A stretch of 64,000 nt of DNA from Morinoia aosen (GCA_030386875.1 CM059563.1:33146139-33210138), one strand, 5' to 3'. Shown: positions 13,101 through 28,100, counted from the stretch's first letter. The notes: generated from the sequence alone by a model not told the origin. Made by a program: numbers and translations.

Positions 13101-16100
13101 GGGTTGGCTGGCAGCGATGTCTCGAGGGTGCCCGGTGTGCCAGTGTCAGGGACAGACTGAGGCTATAGTGCAGTGTGTCTGGGAGACTTTTGCTTGTAAC
13201 TCATATATATGTGTACATATGTGTATCACTAGGTAAATCTCTCAATCACATACTGGAATAAGTGAATGGCATTAAGCCTGTTTCTCAACCTATTTAGAAT
13301 ATAATTTGACACAGGTATGAGGTAAAATTTTATTGTGCAATTGCATTTCTCGTAGTTTTTAGGAAGGAAAAAATACATTTGAGCCGTTGAGTCGAATAAC
13401 CTAACCAAACTTAATGTTAACAACCGCAGAAACAAAGCCACCGTGTTAACGGAATAAATAGGATTCTACATTTTTGCTCCAGAAAGGTTGGGAGCGCACT
13501 AGTTATGATTGTGGTGAACACTTCATTGCTCTGACTGCCTGCTTTAATTTGTTCAGACTAATTAGACCATTAAACTGCTGTTAAACAGGTACTCAGCTCT
13601 ATCTAACTTTTTGTTTCTTTGCAGGGCTTGGAAGTCATTGATTCTACCAACTTGAAATTCTTCACTAAAGAAATGACTTCAGAATTCTACGCATTGAAAG
13701 GACTATTCTTGTCACACCTCGGTGAGTGCCGCAGCCTGCACACACTCGAGTTAGTGCTCTCACGGCACACGCCTGCTTGTCTATCTGTGTCAACTCTGCC
13801 TTCTGCTTCATTTGTCTTACCGAGATACTCTGAAATATTTCTATAATAGCGGGTTTAAAAATACTAAATATACAATATATAATTTCCAATGAAGGGACAT
13901 GAAGTTGTATGCTCCCATAATTGTGCGCTTTGTATATTTTAGCAAAGTTAGCAGTTCTTAGTTTCACTAGCGAAGAAATACTCTGTTTTTGAATGTACAG
14001 AATGAGTTAGTACAAGCAAGGCTTGTATTTGCATCAGATTAGATTATGCAAGGGTAATGCATCTCTGAGGTCAGGCTTTATTATAGCTCCTATTCCTCTC
14101 CCAAGGAAGTCAATAAATTTTACGTGTATATTCGAGCGGCGCATGGCGTACTGTTTCCAGATGCGTGTCACAGCATCGCTGTCTGCGAGTATGTGAAGCC
14201 CGAGTCATTTGTTATTGTACTCAGGTTGCGTCATACTTCGATCATTCTTGGTGTTCGTGGCTAAAAGATAGGTGGTGCTGTGCAGGTCGCGCAGAAGAGG
14301 CGAACAAGTCGTTCAGCGCCGGGGTGCAGTACCACGAAATGCTCCTGAAGGGCTGGGCACTCTGGGGTGACTTCATCGAGACGGCCTTTGTGAAGGACCC
14401 CAGCAACCTCAACTCTGCAGCCCAGGCTATCATTTGCTTCCTCCATGCTGCACGGTCATTATTCTTTCCTTATGTATACGGCCCGTCAAAAATGACGGGA
14501 TTCAACATTTACCTAACATAAATATTCCAGATGTGGATTGCAAATAAATATATCCTACCCGTTGGAACCCGCGATTAAAATGTTCTTTATCTTGTGCTCT
14601 GGTGAAACTCTTATTACAGATTTAAGTCATTATAGTCTTGTTTGTATCTCATTAACGAGTCGTGAAGTGTACTTTCTCTGAAACGAACGTCCTACATTTA
14701 GGTCTTATTTTCTTATTTCAAAACTTTGCTTTTCGAGAACAACAAATTTTGTGGGATCTGACTAGTGCTTTGCCTATGTAGTTTGGCACCATTATAACTG
14801 CTAACTCAATCCACAATGATTGGGTCGAGATCAGTTATGCTTTAATTTTCCCGCGTCATCATATTTTGAGTATGTGAGTGAATGTTGAATTTTGTTCATG
14901 GCAGCTACGGCAGAATTTAAGGCTGATTTGCTATGCAGTTCATATGCCTGCTGTGGTCCCCACCATCGAATGTGACCGTGTTGGTTGATGCAGTTCATTT
15001 TCTATTTTTGAGGCAGATCTTGGCAGTTTGACACTTGGCACGTTTTATTTGCTAAAATTTTATAAGAAGTTTTGACCACAACCTTACAGGAAGTTCTGGC
15101 TAAAATCTTGCAGGAAGTTCTGATTGTTTCCAACTGGAATGAATGATGTCATATATTTCTTTAAAATTAGATAAATTTCCGATTATCCCCTCTCAGAGGT
15201 AGTTGTTTCAATTCAAACCAGAGGTTTGAATTTGTAGTGAGTGGAAGTTTGCATTTGATTTTTTTTTTCAAGACGACCGTCCGTCCGTCCGTTTTCTGGA
15301 AATGATTTGAGTTCCACGGTGCACACAAATGTGCATCGAGTCTTCAGTAGCTAACTTTAGCAGGAAATATGGTGTGCCTTCAGTTCCTCTCTGGGGACGT
15401 ACGATAGGGAATTAATAAATCAATGTTAGTTTAGTTTGTCCTATATTATGCTATGGAGACTGGTGACCCTGGATGAGATGCTGTTTGGTTATGTCAGCTC
15501 CAGGTAGACCTTCGGAACTTCTATCTTTCGTACTCGCGTTGTTTTTTTTTGAGTTTTTGTCTCTTATTTCTTTTTTATTCCTTTCCCTTCTTAACTTACT
15601 TTTTCTATGTGCCTGTGTGGGAACACGTTTTATGCATAGATTCCTCTTTTTCTACATTTCATAGTGAAGGGTTCCTGTTTTTCGCTTTTTGAGAAAACCT
15701 TAGTTGTTGCTAGGAATTCTTACAACTAACTGATGTACAATAATTACTGCACTTTCTCTCGATAACGGCAGGAGCACATTCATGCTAAAAGCTTGAGTCC
15801 AACCGCTGTGAATAGCTAGAGTACTAAAATGTAGAATATTTTATTATTCATTGAAAAAAGAAATAATTATTTACCTTTTAGTTGAAAGGAATAAAGCTCA
15901 GTTATATGATTCGTTTCAATGTCAAATATCTATCTGCCACAATGCTATTATGTTGCATTTGATAGCTGCTTGACGCTTGTACGTTTGCCTCTGCCACTAC
16001 TTGCTTCAGTCACTGCCTGCCTCTTGTAAGCAATTAATCACAGATTACTTAGTACTCGCGCATAAAGTAGCCTGCCCCACACTTCATGTTCTATATTTAT

Positions 16101-19100
16101 GTTGTACAAAGTGATGTGGAGGCACATCACGTGACGACTACTTTGTGTTAGCAGGTGTGAGAACGAAGTGAAGGCCAGGAAGTACATCGCGAAGGTGTTT
16201 TGGCTGCTGAGCTTCGAGCCTGTGAGCGGATGTCAGCTGACGGACGCCCTGGACAAGTATGGGTGTGGGGTGCCCCCGCTGCAGTGGCTCGCCTGGATCC
16301 CGCAGCTCCTCACGTGCCTCGTCAGGCGAGAGGGCAAGGTGCGTCTGTCGCCCGTGCTGTGGTGACGTGCGTCTGTCGCCCGTGCTGTGGAGACGTGCGT
16401 CTGTCGCCCGTGCTGGGGTGACGTGCGTCTGTCGCCCGTGCTGTGGTGACGTGCGTCTGTCGCTCGTGCTGTGGTGACGTGCGTCTGTCGCTCGTGCTGT
16501 GGTGACGTGCGTCTGTCGCCCGTGCTGTGGAGACGTGCGTCTGTCGCCCGTGCTGTGGTGACGTGCGTCTGTCGCCCGTGCTGGGGTGACGTGCGTCTGT
16601 CGCCCGTGCTGGGGTGACGTGCGTCTGTCGCCCGTGCTGTGGTGACGTGCGTCTGTCGCCCGTGCTGTGGTGACGTGCGTCTGTCGCTCGTGCTGTGGTG
16701 ACGTGCGTCTGTCGCCCGCGCTGGGGTGACGTGCGTCTGTCGCCCGTGCTGGGGTGACGTGCGTCTGTCGCCCGTGCTGGGGTGACGTGTGTCTGCCGCC
16801 CGTGCTGGGGTGACGTGCGTCTGCCGCCCGTGCTGGGGTGACGTGCGTCTGTCGCCCGTGCTGGGATGACGTGCGTCTGTCGCCCGTGCTGTGGTGACGT
16901 GCGTCTGTTGCCCGTGCTGTGGTGACGTGCGTCTGTCGCCCGTGCTGTGGTGACGTGTGTCTGTCGCCCGTGCTGTGGTGACGTGCGTCTGTCGCCCGTG
17001 CTGTGGTGACGTGCGTCTGTCGCCCGTGCTGGGGTGACGTGCGTCGGTCGCCCGTGCTGGGGTGACGTGCGTCTGTCGCCCGTGCTGTGTGACGTGCGTC
17101 TGTCGCCCGTGCTGTGTAACGTGCGTCTGTCGCCCGTGTTGTGGTGACGTGCGTCTGTCGCCCGTGCTGTGGTGACGTGCGTCTGTCGCCCGTGCTGTGG
17201 TGACGTGCGTCTGTCGCCCGTGCTGGGATGACGTGCGTCTGAGGCCCGTGCTGGGATGACGTCCGTCTGTCGCCCGTGCTGGGATGACGTGCGTCTGTCG
17301 CCCTTGCTGTGGTGACGTGCGTCTGTCGCCCGTGCTGGGTGACGTGCATCTGTCGCCCGTGCTGGGTGACGTGCGTCTGTCGCCCGTGCTGGGGTGACGT
17401 GCGTCTGTCGCCCGTGCTGGGGTGACGTGCGTCTGTCGCCCGTGTTGTGGTGACGTGCGTCTGTCGCCCGTGCTGTGGTGACGTGCGTCTGTCGCCCGTG
17501 CTGGGATGACGTGCGTCTGAGGCCCGTGCTGGGATGACGTCCGTCTGTCGCCCGTGCTGGGATGACGTGCGTCTGTCGCCCTTGCTGTGGTGACGTGCGT
17601 CTGTCGCCCGTGCTGGGTGACGTGCATCTGTCGCCCGTGCTGGGTGACGTGCGTCTGTCGCCCGTGCTGGGGTGACGTGCGTCTGTCGCCCGTGCTGGGG
17701 TGACGTGCGTCTGTCGCCCGTGCTGGGGTGACGTGCGTCTGTCGCCCGTGCTGGGGTGACGTGCGTCTGTCGCCCGTGCTGGGGTGACGTGCGTCTGTCG
17801 CCCGTGCTGGGGTGACGTGCGTCTGTCGCCCGTGCTGGGGTGACGTGCGTCTGTCGCCCGTGCTGGGGTGACGTGCGTCTGTCGCCCGTGCTGGGGTGAC
17901 GTGCGTCTGTCGCCCGTGCTGGGGTGACGTGCGTCTGTCGCCCGTGCTGGGGTGACATGCGTCTGTCGCCTGCGCTGTGGTGACGTGCGTGGTCGTGTTG
18001 TGTCCAGACATTGGTGTGAATGTGCTAGGGCGTGTAGTGGTGACGTGCGTGGTCGTGTTATGTCCAGACATTGGTGTGCATGTGCTAGGGCGTGTAGTGG
18101 TGACGATAACGCTCATGTTGTGTCCAGTCATGGGGGTTCATGTGCTGTTTATTTCTAGAGAGTTGAGGAGCCTGGCATAATAAAATGTGTCTTGTTGCAG
18201 GTTATCCTGAATTTGCTGAATAATGTGGGCAAGCTGTACCCTCAGGCAGTGTACCTGCCAGTCCGCACCCTGTACCTCACCCTCCGCATTGAGCAGCGAG
18301 GTCGCTTCAAGAGAGGTACGATTTCATTCCTTCCTATATTCCTTTTCAAAACCCTAAAATAATAATAATATATTTCTTTTTCCACAATTTTCACGTTTGG
18401 AGAAGTTACTGGAGAACTTGTAAAGTTCAAGTGCGAAATTCCAATTGAGCAATCCCTTCTGTTCAGTGGATATGCTCCGTATTGCTCATTGAAAGATAGT
18501 CCGTGCAGTTAAATTTATTGTTAATTGAGTGTATTATAAATTTTTCAAGTAGAGAAACACGAGACTAGCCTTCGTACTTCTGCCCTACCTTATCAGAGTT
18601 AGCTGAGAGAAATCTGTATACACTGTCTTCTGAGACGCAACTGTGAGGAGTTCTAAATGGTGGTCAATGAAAGAGGTGTACAATGGCTGCGCTTCACGTG
18701 AGAGATAATGGAACATTCTGATGGATGTTGCTCTGGTCTATCGCAGATGACAATTGTTCTGTTCTGTTGGAGATGATTGCTCTGGTCTATTGGCTTCTGG
18801 ACAAGAGTGTCCTTCAGTAGTCAAATTAGGCATTTTGTTGTATCGGCACTCCCCCTCAGGGGGATACAACTATTGTATCTATGGGAATTAGCGCTCACAG
18901 GGGAAAAATGTGAGGGCCAGAGCTGAGAGTGAGGTAGGCCTTCTTTTTGTTGAAATAAAATGTTTTTTGTTATGTTAAGGACCACCTTTTTTCGGTTCAC
19001 TACTGTCCTGTTTTTCAGCACCTCTGACTTTCTTCTTCAACTTTTATCTTATTTCATGAACTTCTTTCTCATCTTACTGTTTCTATGCCCCTTCAGCATA

Positions 19101-22100
19101 GATTCCTCATTTTCTTATCTCCATACTAAATGGTGCCTTCCTCCTTCCTCTCTTTGATACGCTCTATTTTTGCAGCGGTTAGGGAGGCTTAAACTAACTT
19201 ATAATCTTATAATCTTGTATCGGCACTCTTCTTGGAGCTTAAGTGAACAATGGGTGCAGTTGCGAGACCAAAGGATTTTCCCTTGCCTTCTTTTGTGTCT
19301 CTCTTATGATTAGTGTCACTGATTATGATCAGTGATGAAGCGATGCATTAAAAATTGCTAGTGTACAGCCGAAGCCGGTCAGACATCAATAATAATTGAT
19401 GCCAGTTACTCAAGTAATCAATCGATTATTAATTAATTATCTTATAGTGATTGATATTAATGATCCAATTAATTAATGAATAATTATCAATCAATGAAAT
19501 AACCAATGATTAATTATTAATCAATTAAATAATCAATGATTCATCATTGATGAATGAAATAAAACAATGATTATTGATGTGAGTAATTAATGATGCCTGT
19601 CGACCAGACCCGTCGGGCGCGTCGCAGGCCAGTACGCAGCCCGGCCAACAGCAGTCCGGGGAGACGATCAGGGCTACGGAACCCATGCGCCACTGCTCCC
19701 GCATCCTGCAAATCCAGCGCGACTATCACCCCACCGTCCTCGTCTCTCTCGAGGGCATCGTCGACCAGGTCAATAGTGCCTAACAATTGCCTACCATCAG
19801 TAAACTCGTCTCTCTCTCGAGGGCATCGTCGACCAGGTCAATAGTACCTAACAATTGCCTACCATCAGTAAACTCGTCTCTCTCTCGAGGGCATCGTCGA
19901 CCAGGTCAATAGTACCTAACAATTGCCTACCATCAGTAAACTCGTCTCTCTCTCGAGGGCATCGTCGACCAGGTCAATAGTACCTAACAATTGCCTACCA
20001 TCAGTAAACTCGTCTCTCTCTCGAGGGCATCGTCGACCAGGTCAAAAGTACCTAACAATTGCCTACCATCAGTAAACTCGTCTCTCTCTCGAGGGCATCG
20101 TCGACCATGTCAATAGTACCTAACAATTGCCTACCATCAGTAAACTCGTCTCTCTCTCGAGGGCGTCGTCGACCATGTCAATAGTACCTAACAATTGCCT
20201 ACCATCAGTAAACTCGTCTCTCTCTCGAGGGCATCGTCGACCATGTCAATAGTACCTAACAATTGCCTACCATCAGTAAACTCGTCTCTCTCTCGAGGGC
20301 ATCGTCGACCATGTCAATAGTACCTAACAATTGCCTACCATCAGTAAACTCGTCTCTCTCTCGAGGGCATCGTCGACCATGTCAATAGTACCTAACAATT
20401 GCCTACCATCAGTAAACTCGTCTCTCTCTCGAGGGCATCGTCGACCATGTCAATAGTACCTAACAATTGCCTACCATCAGTAAACTCGTCTCTCTCTCTC
20501 GAGGGCATCGTCGACCAGGTCAAAAGTACCTAACAATTGCCTACCATCAGTAAACTCGTCTCTCTCTCGAGGGCATCGTCGACCATGTCAATAGTACCTA
20601 ACAATTGCCTACCATCAGTAAACTCGTCTCTCTCTCGAGGGCATCGTCGACCAGGTCAAAAGTACCTAACAATTGCCTACCATCAGTAAACTCGTCTCTC
20701 TCTCGAGGGCATCGTCGACCATGTCAATAGTACCTAACAATTGCCTACCATCAGTAAACTCGTCTCTCTCTCGAGGGCATCGTCGACCATGTCAATAGTA
20801 CCTAACAATTGCCTACCATCAGTAAACTCGTCTCTCTCTCGAGGGCATCGTCGACCAGGTCAATAGTACCTAACAATTGCCTACCATCAGTAAACTCGTC
20901 TCTCTCTCGAGGGCATCGTCGACCAGGTCAATAGTACCTAACAATTGCCTACCATCAGTAAACTCGTCTCTCTCTCGAGGGCATCGTCGACCAGGTCAAA
21001 AGTACCTAACAATTGCCTACCATCAGTAAACTCGTCTCTCTCTCGAGGGCATCGTCGACCATGTCAATAGTACCTAACAATTGCCTACCATCAGTAAACT
21101 CGTCTCTCTCTCGAGGGCATCGTCGACCAGGTCAATAGTACCTAACAATTGCCTACCATCAGTAAACTCGTCTCTCTCTCGAGGGCATCGTCGACCAGGT
21201 CAATAGTACCTAACAATTGCCTACCATCAGTAAACTCGTCTCTCTCTCGAGGGCATCGTCGACCAGGTCAATAGTACCTAACAATTGCCTACCATCAGTA
21301 AACTCGTCTCTCTCTCGAGGGCATCGTCGACCAGGTCAATAGTACCTAACAATTGCCTACCATCAGTAAACTCGTCTCTCTCTCGAGGGCATCGTCGACC
21401 ATGTCAATAGTACCTAACAATTGCCTACCATCAGTAAACTCGTCTCTCTCTCGAGGGCATCGTCGACTAGGTCAATAGTACCTAACAATTGCCTACCATC
21501 AGTAAACTCGTCTCTCTCTCGAGGGCATCGTCGACCATGTCAATAGTACCTAACAATTGCCTACCATCAGTAAACTCGTCTCTCTCTCGAGGGCATCGTC
21601 GACCAGGTCAAAAGTACCTAACAATTGCCTACCATCAGTAAACTCGTCTCTCTCTCGAGGGCATCGTCGACCATGTCAATAGTACCTAACAATTGCCTAC
21701 CATCAGTAAACTCGTCTCTCTCTCGGAGGCATCGTCGACCATGTCAATAGTACCTAACAATTGCCTACCATCAGTAAACTCGTCTCTCTCTCGAGGGCAT
21801 CGTCGACCAGGTCAATAGTACCTAACAATTGCCTACCATCAGTAAACTCGTCTCTCTCTCGAGGGCATCGTCGACCAGGTCAATAGTACCTAACAATTGC
21901 CTACCATCAGTAAACTCGTCTCTCTCTCGAGGGCATCGTCGACCATGTCAATAGTACCTAACAATTGCCTACCATCAGTAAACTCGTCTCTCTCTCGAGG
22001 GCATCGTCGACCAGGTCAATAGTACCTAACAATTGCCTACCATCAGTAAACTCGTCTCTCTCTCGAGGGCATCGTCGACCAGGTCAATAGTACCTAACAA

Positions 22101-25100
22101 TTGCCTACCATCAGTAAACTCGTCTCTCTCTCGAGGGCATCGTCGACCATGTCAATAGTACCTAACAATTGCCTACCATCAGTAAACTCGTCTCTCTCTC
22201 GAGGGCATCGTCGACCATGTCAATAGTACCTAATAATTGCCTACCATCAGTAAACTCGTCTCTCTCTCGAGGGCATCGTCGACCAGGTCAATAGTACCTA
22301 ACAATTGCCTACCATCAGTAAACTCGTCTCTCTCTCGAGGGCATCGTCGACCAGGTCAATAGTACCTAACAATTGCCTACCATCAGTAAACTCGTCTCTC
22401 TCTCGAGGGCATCGTCGACCAGGTCAAAAGTACCTAACAATTGCCTACCATCAGTAAACTCGTCTCTCTCTCGAGGGCATCGTCGACCAGGTCAATAGTA
22501 CCTAACAATTGCCTACCATCAGTAAACTCGTCTCTCTCTCAAGGGCATCGTCGACCAGGTCAATAGTACCTAACAATTGCCTACCATCAGTAAACTCGTC
22601 TCTCTCTCGAGGGCATCGTCGACCAGGTCAATAGTACCTAACAATTGCCTACCATCAGTAAACTCGTCTCTCTCTCGAGGGCATCGTCGACCAGGTCAAT
22701 AGTACCTAACAATTGCCTACCATCAGTAAACTCGTCTCTCTCTCGAGGGCATCGTCGACCATGTCAATAGTACCTTACAATTGCCTACCATCAGTAAACT
22801 CGTCTCTCTCTCGAGGGCATCGTCGACCAGGTCAATAGTACCTAACAATTGCCTACCATCAGTAAACTCGTCTCTCTCTCGAGGGCATCGTCGACCATGT
22901 CAATAGTACCTAACAATTGCCTACCATCAGTAAACTCGTCTCTCTCTCGAGGGCATCGTCGACCATGTCAATAGTACCTAACAATTGCCTACCATCAGTA
23001 AACTCGTCTCTCTCTCGAGGGCATCGTCGACCATGTCAATAGTACCTAACAATTGCCTACCATCAGTAAACTCGTCTCTCTCTCGAGGGCATCGTCGACC
23101 AGGTCAAAAGTACCTAACAATTGCCTACCATCAGTAAACTCGTCTCTCTCTCGAGGGCATCGTCGACCAGGTCAAAAGTACCTAACAATTGCCTACCATC
23201 AGTAAACTCGTCTCTCTCTCGAGGGCATCGTCGACCAGGTCAATAGTACCTAACAATTGCCTACCATCAGTAAACTCGTCTCTCTCTCGAGGGCATCGTC
23301 GACCAGGTCAATAGTACCTAACAATTGCCTACCATCAGTAAACTCGTCTCTCTCTCAAGGGCATCGTCGACCAGGTCAATAGTACCTAACAATTGCCTAC
23401 CATCAGTAAACTCGTCTCTCTCTCGAGGGCATCGTCGACCAGGTCAAAAGTACCTAACAATTGCCTACCATCAGTAAACTCGTCTCTCTCTCGAGGGCAT
23501 CGTCGACCAGGTCAAAAGTACCTAACAATTGCCTACCATCAGTAAACTCGTCTCTCTCTCGAGGGCATCGTCGACCAGGTCAGTAGTACCTAACAATTGC
23601 CTACCATCAGTAAACTCGTCTCTCTCTCGAGGGCATCGTCGACCAGGTCAATAGTACCTAACAATTGCCTACCATCAGTAAACTCGTCTCTCTCTCGAGG
23701 GCATCGTCGACCATGTCAATAGTACCTAACAATTGCCTACCATCAGTAAACTCGTCTCTCTCTCGAGGGCATCGTCGACCTGGTCAATAGTACCTAACAA
23801 TTGCCTACCATCAGTAAACTCGTCTCTCTCTCGAGGGCATCGTCGACCATGTCAATAGTACCTAACAATTGCCTACCATCAGTAAACTCGTCTCTCTCTC
23901 GAGGGCATCGTCGACCATGTCAATAGTACCTAACAATTGCCTACCATCAGTAAACTCGTCTCTCTCTCGAGGGCATCGTCGACCATGTCAATAGTACCTA
24001 ACAATTGCCTACCATCAGTAAACTCGTCTCTCTCTCGAGGGCATCGTCGACCATGTCAATAGTACCTAACAATTGCCTACCATCAGTAAACTCGTCTCTC
24101 TCTCGAGGGCATCGTCGACCAGGTCAATAGTACCTAACAATTGCCTACCATCAGTAAACTCGTCTCTCTCTCGAGGGCATCGTCGACCATGTCAATAGTA
24201 CCTAACAATTGCCTACCATCAGTAAACTCGTCTCTCTCTCGAGGGCATCGTCGACCAGGTCAATAGTACCTAACAATTGCCTACCATCAGTAAACTCGTC
24301 TCTTTCTCGAGGGCATCGTCGACCAGGTCAATAGTACCTAACAATTGCCTACCATCAGTAAACTCGTCTCTCTCTCGAGGGCATCGTCGACCAGGTCAAT
24401 AGTACCTAACAATTGCCTACCATCAGTAAACTCGTCTCTCTCTCGAGGGCATCGTCGACCAGGTCAATAGTACCCAACAATTGCCTACCATCAGTAAACT
24501 CGTCTCTCTCTCGAGGGCATCGTCGACCAGGTCAATAGTACCTAACAATTGCCTACCATCAGTAAACTCGTCTCTCTCTCGAGGGCATCGTCGACCAGGT
24601 CAATAGTACCTAACAATTGCCTACCATCAGTAAACTCGTCTCTCTCTCGAGGGCGTCAGGAAATTTTACTCATTTTTTCATCACAACCGAGCCAGTAGGA
24701 TTGGGACCAAGACCTAATGATGGAGGCTTCGTTGCTTCACTCATTTGCTGTTGCTAGTATTGGTTCCCCAGAAATTTACGAGATAAACAGTGTTACTGAA
24801 TATGGCTTTTACATCTTTTGCTTGAAATTCATGTATTGTGTAATGATACATTGGAAAATGAATTTGAATATCTTTTAACAAGATGAAAGTGTGGAAATAT
24901 TCACGTTGGTTGCTCTGTTGCTCTGTCAATTCACGTTGGAATTTTTCTTGACTTTCGAAGATAGGAGGTTGTTGAACACATCATTCGAAATTATTCCATT
25001 CTTTATTTAGACTTTTACACTCTTGTACTTTGGAAGTGCTTTGATTCAAGGTTTTGTAACTGGATTAGATGTTTTGGAAAAAGCGTGCATGTGGAAAAGT

Positions 25101-28100
25101 GTGCAGAGTTCTGTATTGGCAAGGATTGCTTTTTATTGTTTTCCAAAGAGACATGTTCATAACTCACGTTTTGTTAGCGTTGTGGCTCATGATACGTGCG
25201 TTGGTGTTACAGATGACATGGTTCAGAGAGAACTGGTATGAAGAAGTTCTCCGACAGTTGCGGCAGGCTCTCGCCAAGTGCTACTCTGTAGCTTTCGAGA
25301 ACTCAGCTGCAGTGTCGGAAGCCGTCATCACGCCACACACTCAGTCCTTTGTCAAGAAACTGGTCGCCACTTTTGGACTGGGCATAGGTGAGGCTCTCTT
25401 CAGCTCAGCTGCTGTTTTGTAACCATTTTATACTGTAATGTGTCATCAGTTGCAAGTTTAATATTTGTGCTGCTATTGTTTTGTAACCATTTCACCAGTT
25501 TCCAATACAATATTTGTGTTGGTTCCACAATGTCCTATGAAGTACAAATGGTTTTTGGATTTCAACAATCATATCGCAGCTGAAGAATGAGAGGCAATCG
25601 TTAAACATATGCTATCTAAAAAACAATGAAATTGTATCTCCTTGAAACTCACTTCGTCACTCTACTTAAAGGATTTATATTTGAATTGGCATTCCTTTTG
25701 ATGTGAAACACTAAAAAAATTGTGGTGTGAATGCCCGGCTTGATCTTATGTGTTACATCGTTGTAGTTGGATTGCCAATGAGTGCATTGAGCAAGCCATG
25801 ATAGCACCATACGCTCGACGGTGGGCTTACCATAGCAGAATTGCATGCACTTCTACCAATGAGCTGCATGCTAGTAAAATGTTGAAAGAATAGTCACACA
25901 TTTCCTTGAAGTTACAAATATCCGTGTAACGTTGGTGATGAGACCATTAGCATCGACGAATAGTTTCTTTCATTGGGTGTCTTTGCTTTTTTTGAGTCAA
26001 TTATAACATGATTCTGAGAATGAATAAATAAGCTAAGCTAAATGCTCTGTGAAATACTAGAGTCCATTATTGATTTATGAAGAGCTTCTTCCATGCAAAT
26101 ATATTGACCTGACGCTATGCACCTCCTCAGAGAACCTAAACAGCTCAGGGGTGGGCGTGAGTGGCTGTGGCAACACAAATACGAACAGCAGCGGTAACAA
26201 CAGCAGCAACAGTAGCAGCAGTAACAACAGCAGCTCAACAACACACCACACCAGCACAGGCTCCGAGTCCCTAGCTAGACGAGCGCAGGCCACGGTGCAG
26301 GACCCCGTCTTCCATAAGCTCAAAGGGCAGTTCACTGCAGACTTTGACTTTGCCCAGCCTGGGTCTGTGAAGCTTCACAACCTCATCCACAAGCTTAAGA
26401 AATGGATCAAAATCCTCGAGGCTCGCGTCAAGCTCCTACCAAAGTAATGATGTGTTATCGATGAACTACTGCGTGGTGTTAGTGTGTGTGAAATGTTGTA
26501 CTGAGTGGCTTCTGTACTTGATCTGAATAGGAATTGCTAGTTAATTACAATTTTCTTTTACCTCTTCAAGTATAAACTATGCTTGGCACATGATAAGTAC
26601 TTACCATCATAACCCGTTGGGGGCACCAAGTCAGTACAGCAAACTAGTGAAGTGGTTTATCTCAGTATGTGCTACACTCGGTCATTGCCGTGGCTGTTTC
26701 TTCCTGTAGCCTTCAAGTCTTTCAGTAAAATGAACTGAATGAGGGTTTTATCTGGCTGAGTTCTGTGGTTATATTTTGTGTCGTAGAATGGTACCCATTT
26801 ACCGCAGTGTATGATTTTCACTTGTTGTATAGTGTGGTTCATTTCAGGTGGTTCCTGATCGAAGACAAGTGCAGGTTCCTGAGCAACTTCAGTGTACAAA
26901 CTGCGGAGGTGGAGCTGCCTGGCGAGTGTCTCATGCCTAAGGTGCGCGTCTTCATTCTTGCTGCTCGTGGCCGAGGCTTATCTCTATATTGACTCTCAAT
27001 CCTTCAGTGCAATGCATACCTAGTTCTTTCAGTATCTGTTCTTCGTGCTGCATGAAAACATTCATTTCTTTTTCAGAGCGTGCAAATTTGGTACGGGGCA
27101 CATTTTATTTGGTAGTGTTCGGGTTCTGATTACTTAGTGCATTTATTGAAAGTTTTGAGCAGACCTGCCTGAGGCTCTTCATAATTTCCAAGTGTCTATT
27201 ATTTCTTGAGGATTAAATATCCCGCGTCCTGTTATCGTTTTCGCAGTATGGCTTATGTACCTTCTTCTACGCATCTCGTGTAAATGAAAATGTTCACAGT
27301 TCAACTTCACGAAAATTTATTTAGCTATCAAATTGTCAAGGTCTTGTATATTTTGCAATTGCATTAACGTGCATAATAATGGCAAGCTTTGGACTTCAGA
27401 AAGAATTAGTACTATTTCAATACTAGTATAATTCATTTGTTTTAACAGTAGAATATATAACTTTTTACAAACCCAAATTAAGTTCTAGTGTACATAGCCT
27501 ATGACTCAACGGTGCTGAAGTGCCATTGCTGGAACGTATGACAAAATATTCATCAGTTTTATTTACGGGCAAGAATAGTCCTTTCTTCTCAAAATGTTTC
27601 AGTCGTCAGGTTTTTCTTTCGTTTCTCCCTCACCTCAGTTTTTCCTACGCCAACCTCTGTGACCTTCTTAACTCCCGGTTGCTAAACCGCGAGATGTTCT
27701 TGTACTGTGACGAATGGGAGAAACAATGAGTGTCCCATTCTATAACAGGTGCACGATTTGAAATAGTTTGAATTGAGTACATCGTGAATAAGAGTTGAAA
27801 TAGTATGAAATGACCACATGGTGATTATTTGTAGCTAAGTTGCAATGCAACTCGACACCTCCCTGAGTTCTACATTGCTCAAATGTATTTCACTGCGCCA
27901 TTGTTGGGTGAGCAGAACTCGCGCTACTACATCCGCATCGCGCGCTTCCTGCCGAAAGTGGACATCGTGCACAAGCACCTGTCTGCCCCCCGCCGCTTGC
28001 ACATCCGGGGGCACAACGGCCGTGTGTACCCCTACCTCGTGGTCAGCGACTCCAGCCTCAGCGAGTCGCGCAGGGAGGAGCGCCTGCAGCAGCTCTTCAG

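Noticed and set aside
16138-18131. Two minus-strand open frames of more than 600 codons rich in Arg, Thr, His and Gln
   Set aside because: They are products of the 28-bp array: three units equal 28 codons, so frames without stops persist. They overlap a TRRAP exon antisense and have no start context or non-repeat domain.
19737-24656. CRISPR-like array
   Set aside because: There are no variable spacers. The whole 68-bp unit is repeated head to tail and derives from a TRRAP exon-intron boundary in a eukaryotic gene.
26038-26335. Minus-strand frames with Cys/Leu runs
   Set aside because: They are antisense of the AGC/AAC-rich coding repeat in a TRRAP exon.
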